A DNA stretch of 64,000 nucleotides from Romanomermis culicivorax (taxonomy: Eukaryota > Nematoda > Enoplea > Mermithida > Mermithidae): positions 2,604,001 through 2,668,000 of the forward strand of contig CAWUHX010000004.1 of NCBI GenBank assembly GCA_963922205.1, written 5' to 3'. The translations under genes and the position numbers were made by a program. The notes under the pieces were generated by a model. The model worked only from the letters and a program-made list of their open reading frames with translations. It did no database searches and was not told the DNA's origin. Of this stretch, positions 61,701 through 64,000 are shown piece after piece (position 1 is the first letter of the stretch; each line of letters starts with the position of its first letter).

Positions 61701-61783
61701 CTGATTCCAGATTTTTTAAACTTTTGTCCCGCTAATGCGGTGTTGATCACGAGTAATCCATCGTATGCAAATGCCGCCTCTGG
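43627..61783 (-). CDS. AMPA-type ionotropic glutamate receptor subunit, partial gene of nine exons
   Basis: Gene-level entry; exons are listed separately. The spliced exons give 594 in-frame codons: amino-terminal domain end (residues 1-~150), ligand-binding S1 (~165-285), M1 (~290-312), re-entrant pore loop (~340-358), M3 (~365-390), S2 (~395-550) and M4 (~560-585). Diagnostic stretches are RFSPYEW after M1, FMQQG in the pore loop, [11 protein letters not shown] in M3 and [12 protein letters not shown] after it; the last favours AMPA over kainate subunits. Such subunits form tetrameric glutamate-gated cation channels at the plasma membrane. Key ligand contacts R (S1), S-T (GST in S2) and E (ILEAT) are present, while the usual P of PLT is S. 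Splice phases match at all eight junctions. Start codon and signal peptide lie beyond the right edge; no stop codon was assigned. Confidence 0.95.
44286..45060 (-). pseudogene. Tc1/mariner-family transposase relic
   Basis: Minus-strand fragments in changing frames carry family landmarks in order: [31 protein letters not shown] (expected catalytic D replaced by G), [12 protein letters not shown] with the second catalytic D region, [12 protein letters not shown], then [12 protein letters not shown] and SFKAWRQMN. Several in-frame stops and frameshifts make it inactive. It lies in the receptor intron between exons h and i, in the same orientation as the receptor. Confidence 0.8.
45195..45450 (+). 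mobile_element. S1 SINE body fragment in a receptor intron
   Basis: Contains GACACAGCCTTTTATCCTTT, CAAGTCCTGCTTGTCAGGCAG and TATAGTCCCGTAAAGCC, the S1 body without the tRNA head. Lies between exons h and i, upstream of the mariner relic. Confidence 0.7.
45869..45989 (-). CDS. Glutamate receptor exon h: flip/flop-equivalent cassette
   Basis: One base plus 40 codons, acceptor TTTTTTAG, donor AAA|GTATGT. It encodes [20 protein letters not shown], then [20 protein letters not shown]. This is the position of the alternatively spliced flip/flop cassette in vertebrate AMPA subunits, with the second disulphide cysteine (KQC). Only one copy is seen: the introns on either side hold a TTAGGC array, a mariner relic and a SINE, not a second cassette. 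Confidence 0.94.
46083..46678 (+). repeat. TTAGGC array 2, occupying a receptor intron
   Basis: About 600 bases of TTAGGC with occasional TCAGGC, TAAGGC and CTAGGT variants. It fills most of the 773-nt intron between exons g and h; the sense of the receptor transcript is GCCTAA. Confidence 0.97.
46763..47016 (-). CDS. Glutamate receptor exon g: ligand-binding S2 middle
   Basis: Eighty-four codons plus two bases; acceptor GCGCAG (the nearer AATAG would break frame), donor GAG|GTTAAT. It encodes [30 protein letters not shown] with the glutamate-binding [11 protein letters not shown] and [13 protein letters not shown]. The CNTMKVG cysteine is one partner of the S2 disulphide. The following 773-nt intron is mostly a TTAGGC array. 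Confidence 0.95.
47525..48700. mobile_element. Foldback element L, core shared with K
   Basis: The left arm (47530-47760) has units of the TAATCATCTCGATTACAAAA type, with inverse units at 48590-48680. The core matches element K inverted, yet the arm units differ. Both sides read CCAATCAGAATCGA or its inverse where arm meets core. Lies in the intron between exons f and g. Ends are approximate. Confidence 0.65.
49473..49671 (-). CDS. Glutamate receptor exon f: M3 gate helix and start of S2
   Basis: One base completing an arginine codon, then 66 codons; acceptor AATTCACAG, donor AAG|GTATAG. It encodes [17 protein letters not shown], the invariant gate sequence [29 protein letters not shown] and [11 protein letters not shown], where S-T is the phosphate-like ligand contact of S2. 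The [12 protein letters not shown] run is typical of AMPA subunits. Confidence 0.97.
49727..50850. mobile_element. Foldback element A, copy 2, filling a receptor intron
   Basis: Same family as 1130-2378: left arm of GTGAGCGATTCCCAA-type units (49737-49870), pyrimidine-rich half, purine-rich half, inverted arm (50765-50845). GTTTATTTT before it (49718-49726) and GTTTTTTTT after it (50851-50859) match at eight of nine positions, consistent with a 9-bp target duplication. The left end is 56 bases from exon f and the right end is 14 bases from the donor of exon e. Confidence 0.85.
50865..51223 (-). CDS. Glutamate receptor exon e: S1 end, M1 and pore loop with Q/R site
   Basis: 119 codons plus two bases, acceptor TTCTTCACAG, donor AG|GTAAG. 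It starts [12 protein letters not shown] and includes VVDFSKPF, the M1 helix ([18 protein letters not shown]), RFSPYEW and the pore loop [18 protein letters not shown]. The Q/R-site codon is CAG at 50890-50888, so the genome encodes glutamine and predicts a calcium-permeable pore unless edited. The ligand-contact motif usually read PLT is SLT here; the conserved arginine (TRARQ) is kept. The exon ends 26 bases after the Q/R codon begins, next to an intron filled by a foldback repeat. Confidence 0.97.
51386..52830. mobile_element. J-family MITE split by hAT insertion
   Basis: The outer halves (51386-51524 and 52725-52830) join into a J element: ends ATAATCTGTTTTTCTTGAAAT and TTTTATAAAAAAGACTATAG, with the internal CTAACC...ATTGTCAAG block found in other J copies. 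Confidence 0.75.
51525..52716. mobile_element. Non-autonomous hAT element with perfect 8-bp duplication
   Basis: 1192 bp with ends CAGAGCCGTGCCTTGG and CCTTGGCACGGCCCTG, flanked on both sides by TTGTCAAG (51517-51524 and 52717-52724). Subterminal GGGCCGCAAAAA-type motifs recur at both sides. No convincing transposase frame was seen. It splits a J-family MITE and lies in the receptor intron between exons d and e. Confidence 0.9.
53071..54106. mobile_element. Foldback element B, copy 2, with 9-bp target duplication
   Basis: GTAAATATG is repeated exactly at 53062-53070 and 54107-54115. The ends resemble GGTACCGGACATTAGAGC. Arms are GAGCGCAGGACAATAGA units, inverted at the right (53550-53640 and 54000-54100). 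The central 200 bp (53285-53490) matches the inverted core of copy 1, including a block TTCAAAGGTCAAATAT. A 352-bp hAT-like element interrupts the right arm. Confidence 0.85.
53642..53993. mobile_element. hAT-like MITE inside element B
   Basis: 352 bp with imperfect terminal inverted repeats CAGTGGCAGACGCA and TGCATCCGCTACTG. The flanks CATTGTCT and TATTTTCT agree at six of eight positions, fitting a decayed 8-bp hAT duplication. Long A and T runs, no coding capacity. Confidence 0.65.
54140..54343 (+). repeat. TTAGGC array 3
   Basis: About 200 bases of fairly pure TTAGGC, just outside the right end of foldback B copy 2 and inside the outer B-like arms; within the receptor intron between exons d and e. 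Confidence 0.95.
54781..55223. mobile_element. Foldback element D, copy 2
   Basis: 443 bp, starts GATTCCCGGAATCACTATAG, ends GCGAGACACAATC; arms of TCACTATAGCCACTG units and inverse. Lies in the receptor intron just downstream of exon d. No target duplication visible. Confidence 0.8.
55481..55687 (-). CDS. Glutamate receptor exon d: ligand-binding S1, first half
   Basis: Sixty-nine codons, phase 0 at both ends, acceptor TTTTCAG, donor GGG|GTTAAT. It contains [21 protein letters not shown] and [10 protein letters not shown], all hallmarks of lobe 1 of the glutamate-binding domain. The donor GTTAAT departs from GTAAG; the same hexamer is used by exon g. Immediately downstream the intron carries a family-D foldback. 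Confidence 0.94.
56175..57420. mobile_element. Foldback element K
   Basis: Terminal inverted repeats ACGGAATATAAGAAGG and CTTTTCTTGTATTCCGT; arms of AAAAAATCAAGATGGCATCTTG units (56195-56520 and 57150-57380). The core (about 56520-57130) is homologous, in opposite orientation, to the core of element L, including AACGCCTTTGATTGG and CTTGTTTTTA blocks. Lies in the intron between exons c and d. Confidence 0.75.
58508..58627 (-). CDS. Glutamate receptor exon c: linker to ligand-binding domain
   Basis: Exactly 40 codons in phase 0, between acceptor CTTTTATAG and donor CTG|GTGAGT. It runs from [10 protein letters not shown] to LNITTAL, the linker plus the first beta strand of the ligand-binding core, where relatives read TVVVTTIL. 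The next exon continues with GRPFVML, replacing the usual E-PYVM. It is short and easily missed because no ATG-initiated frame marks it. Confidence 0.85.
59278..59360 (+). repeat. tRNA-like SINE head
   Basis: GTGATGGTTAGAGCTTCCGG and GGTCCCCGGTTCAAATCCC supply A-box- and B-box-like sequences at tRNA spacing. The arms do not pair fully, so this is a SINE head or tRNA pseudogene rather than a functional tRNA. Confidence 0.5.
60305..60660 (+). mobile_element. S2 SINE copy
   Basis: Same family as 12825-13288 but on the plus strand: CTCACCACCATCACCACCAC, then tRNA-like AATGCAGTTGGGTAGGGC and GGTCGAGGATTCAAGCTCC, then ATTCTGGCCATGTGGATTTG. It adjoins other SINE-like fragments. Confidence 0.7.
60690..61025 (-). 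mobile_element. S1 SINE fragment
   Basis: Minus-strand S1 body: CTGACAAGCAGGACTTGTTC, CCACCTCCTCATTCGCTGC and GGCCAGCTACCAGAAATCC on the plus strand. The tRNA head is missing. Confidence 0.75.
61340..61635 (-). CDS. Glutamate receptor exon b: end of amino-terminal domain
   Basis: This exon has 296 bases, acceptor TTTTCCAG and a strong donor ACA|GTAAGAG, leaving phase 0. It contains [21 protein letters not shown] and then NLIEL, the conserved end of the amino-terminal domain where the family has GL-G-I-FD-G-R-NY followed by I-EL. The last residues before the donor ([15 protein letters not shown]) do not resemble the usual family sequence there, so an earlier donor or lineage-specific linker cannot be excluded. 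Confidence 0.9.
61693..61783 (-). CDS. Glutamate receptor exon a: amino-terminal domain segment
   Basis: Ninety-one bases: 30 codons plus one base, beginning [20 protein letters not shown]. It lies between a T-rich acceptor ending TTTTTTAG and a donor G|GTGAAA. The split codon G|AT joins it to the next exon as D. The PE-AA-YDG pattern matches the periplasmic-binding-protein-like amino-terminal domain of glutamate receptors. The following intron is only 57 nt, far shorter than the others. Upstream exons were not found between here and the window edge. Confidence 0.88.
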
Positions 61784-62164
61784 CTAAAAAATTAATGAAG
61801 ATTAAACCAAATTCGTCCTCACGTGTGTTGTACTGGGAAAGTTTCCATGTGTAGATTCAGAAATTTGACATGCTATAGAGCATTCCATAGCACATAACAA
61901 ACGAAATAATGTTACAGTAATAGTTTTTTCGCTCTTCCTCACACTTTAGCTTGCACAAACATCGTAAAACATGAAAATTTTGCCTTTACCACTGAACCAG
62001 TGATGTTAATACATGGCTACCCCAGTTCCACATCTGGACATTGTACCCCTTAAAAAATAAACCCCAAAATGCTTGCTATCCCATCACAACATCATAACCC
62101 AGGAATAACATTCTTGATCAGCCGATGCCCATGTAGACGTTCACCAAGATTCGATACGCAAAAA
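61784..62164. other. Intron upstream of receptor exon a
   Basis: Sequence beyond the acceptor of exon a; no earlier receptor exon recognised. Confidence 0.4.
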
Positions 62165-62760
62165 AATCTTTTGAAGAAAGCAATTTATGCTCTTTACTTT
62201 TCTTTTATTTGCTTTGTTTTTTTGTTTCGCGTTTCCTTTCTTTTGCTTTTCAATTTACTTTACTTTAGTAGTTTTATTTTTCTTCATTTTACTTTTCTTC
62301 ATTTTTTTCATTCCGTTTTTTTCCATTTTACTGTGATTTACATCAGTTTTCTTCACTTGTTGCTACGTTTCTTAATTTTCTGTGGTTACTTCTATTTTTC
62401 TTTTCCTTTCCTTTCATTTTCTGTCCTTATCTTATTTTTCTTTGCCTCTATTTCTTTATTTCTCTTCATTTACTTTTCTATTTTCTTTCCGTTTTCTTCT
62501 CTTGTCTGATATTTATTTCTGTTCTTTATTTTTCTTTTCTTTACTTTTTTGTATCTTCCTTCTTTTCTTTAGTTTTCTTATTTTTACAATGTTTTGTGAT
62601 ACTCCATTCTTTTTCTTTTCAATTTTTTCTTTGTTTCATTTTTTTCTCTCCTTTCATTGTTTTCATTTTAGTTTCTGTTTCTTCAACTTTTATTTTTACA
62701 TTTCTTTTCTTTCCTGCACTTTAGTTTCTTTTCTTTACTTTTATATGCTTTAGGTTTTTC
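62165..62760. repeat. Polypyrimidine tract
   Basis: About 600 bases dominated by T and C (TTTTCTTTTC-type words) on the plus strand, producing long F/S/L frames. The style resembles the inner half of foldback A, but no arm units or inverse half are present nearby. Confidence 0.85.
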
Positions 62761-64000
62761 CGTTGGCCTTTAATAGTTTATGAAATACATAGTTATGAAT
62801 TTCGGTAAAGTTTGAAATGCTATGAATGTGTAGCAGTGTTAAGTCAATTTTCGCCGCATTGAAGTTTTCTTGATATTTAGCTGGCTATACTCCATTCATC
62901 TTGCGACTACACTTCATTCATCTTGGAATGATCGATGCAGCGAGGTCGCAGTCAAATTTTTATTCAGAATTATGGAAGGCGCGTTTACCCTACTTAATAA
63001 ATTTTTTCCTCGTGTTACAGACTCCTGGATTACCACTCTTTCCAATCATTTCAAGATTATTGGCATTGATTTTTCTATTTTCAGCAAGTCTGTGTTTGTT
63101 GAAATTCTGACCGCTGCACCGATTATTTTCAAATCAATGGAGTATAGTTACATGTGTATGTCTTTTGTGGGTTTTCAAATCAGGTATAGTCAAATTTCTA
63201 CAGTTTTACACATTCATTCTGGATAATGAAGACCCTTGGGGAAAAGGGGTTAGTGTAGCGTTATTCCAGCTGCTGTCAGCTATCTAATGCACTATAGCAT
63301 TGGAAATTACCAAATTCACACTTGGAAATGTTCTTCCGCGAGTGCTTATAAGTTGCAGGATCACTTTCTTGTTATATGATTTTTCCAAATATGTCCCGAA
63401 TTTCATGTAAAACATTGTCAAAAACTAAAAAAAATTCCAGATGGCATAAAACTGTAGTTGAAAAAAGTCCCTCAGTTAATACTTCTACAATTGTACTGTA
63501 CTATAACTGAGTTTATGCTCGTACATGAATTTTAGGTATTTTGATTAGATGAGCTTATGGAAGCTCATAAGACTGCTTGCGATATTAAACAAATTCATAA
63601 AATACGTTAATTAATCCACGCCAACAAATTTAGAAAACGTTGAATGTAAGATTCACAATTTTCTTGACAGCAAAGCATTACTTTCAAAAATCCTTGGATA
63701 TACAGTCTCGGGTGCTCCTATGAATTCTAATTTGATTTGGATTCGTGTCAGTAATTACAAAGATTAATTCATTAATTTTGTAAACATTGTTTTTTATGAC
63801 TGACTAAGAGAAACTGCCGTTTATAATCTTACTGAATTCTATGTACTGAAAAATTTTTGGTGTCTTATGATTAACTTAGCTTCCAATCCAAGTATGAAGA
63901 GATATTTCTTGTAAAAGACTTTTTCTAGATATTTAATTTCCGTGGAAGATGAGAAGTCGTAATAAATTTTGTAGGATACAAGACAAACCGTAGGCAGAAA
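62761..64000. other. Unassigned, probably receptor intron
   Basis: Contains a diverged relative of the dispersed segment (62935-63190: GCAGCGAGGTCGCAGTCAAA, TGGAGTATAGTTA). No receptor exon found, so the 5' part of the gene should lie beyond the window. Confidence 0.4.

Overview
This window looks like nuclear DNA of an invertebrate animal: A+T-rich, with large introns, tRNA-derived SINEs and dense DNA-transposon relics. It holds one clearly recognisable host gene. On the minus strand, nine exons between 61783 and 43627 encode most of an AMPA-type ionotropic glutamate receptor subunit. The exons cover the end of the amino-terminal domain, both halves of the ligand-binding domain, M1, the pore loop with a genomically encoded Q at the Q/R site, M3 with [11 protein letters not shown], the flip/flop-equivalent cassette and M4. 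All eight internal junctions keep the reading frame, giving 594 codons. The 5' exons lie beyond the right edge; the C-terminal tail exon was not securely found. The phylum cannot be fixed. The TTAGGC arrays match the nematode telomere hexamer but are interstitial and do not identify the organism.

Almost everything else is mobile or repetitive DNA. 1-8.5 kb: a foldback element with tandem-repeat arms (family A, GTGAGCGATTCCCAA units), one plausible terminal coding exon of an unrelated plus-strand gene (3404-3526), and MITE fragments. 9.6-17.3 kb: two Harbinger-type foldbacks with HARBI1-like transposase relics, a SINE pair, and TTA/TAA-flanked MITEs sharing a terminal AGG..G..ATTTATACTT motif. 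15.9-18.6 kb and 25.3-28.0 kb are two copies of one dispersed segment, which gives empty-site comparisons. 18.8-19.7 kb is a G+C-richer island, possibly an LTR-retroelement relic. 23.3-24.6 kb is a SINE split by a TG...CA solo LTR with a 4-bp target duplication. 26-27.5 kb, 35.0-36.9 kb and 47.5-57.4 kb hold further foldback families (B, C, D, K, L), often nested. Three same-strand TTAGGC arrays lie at 39.7, 46.1 and 54.1 kb.

The receptor introns are where host gene and repeats meet. The intron after the pore-loop exon is almost entirely one family-A foldback with near-matching 9-bp flanks, so the intron before insertion would have been about 60 nt. Other introns hold a TTAGGC array, Tc1/mariner relics, a hAT element nested in another MITE, and K and L elements that share a core but have different arm repeats. 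The most unusual theme is repeated use of one architecture, long inverted arms built of short tandem units, by at least seven element groups with different units. Two of these carry Harbinger transposase remnants.
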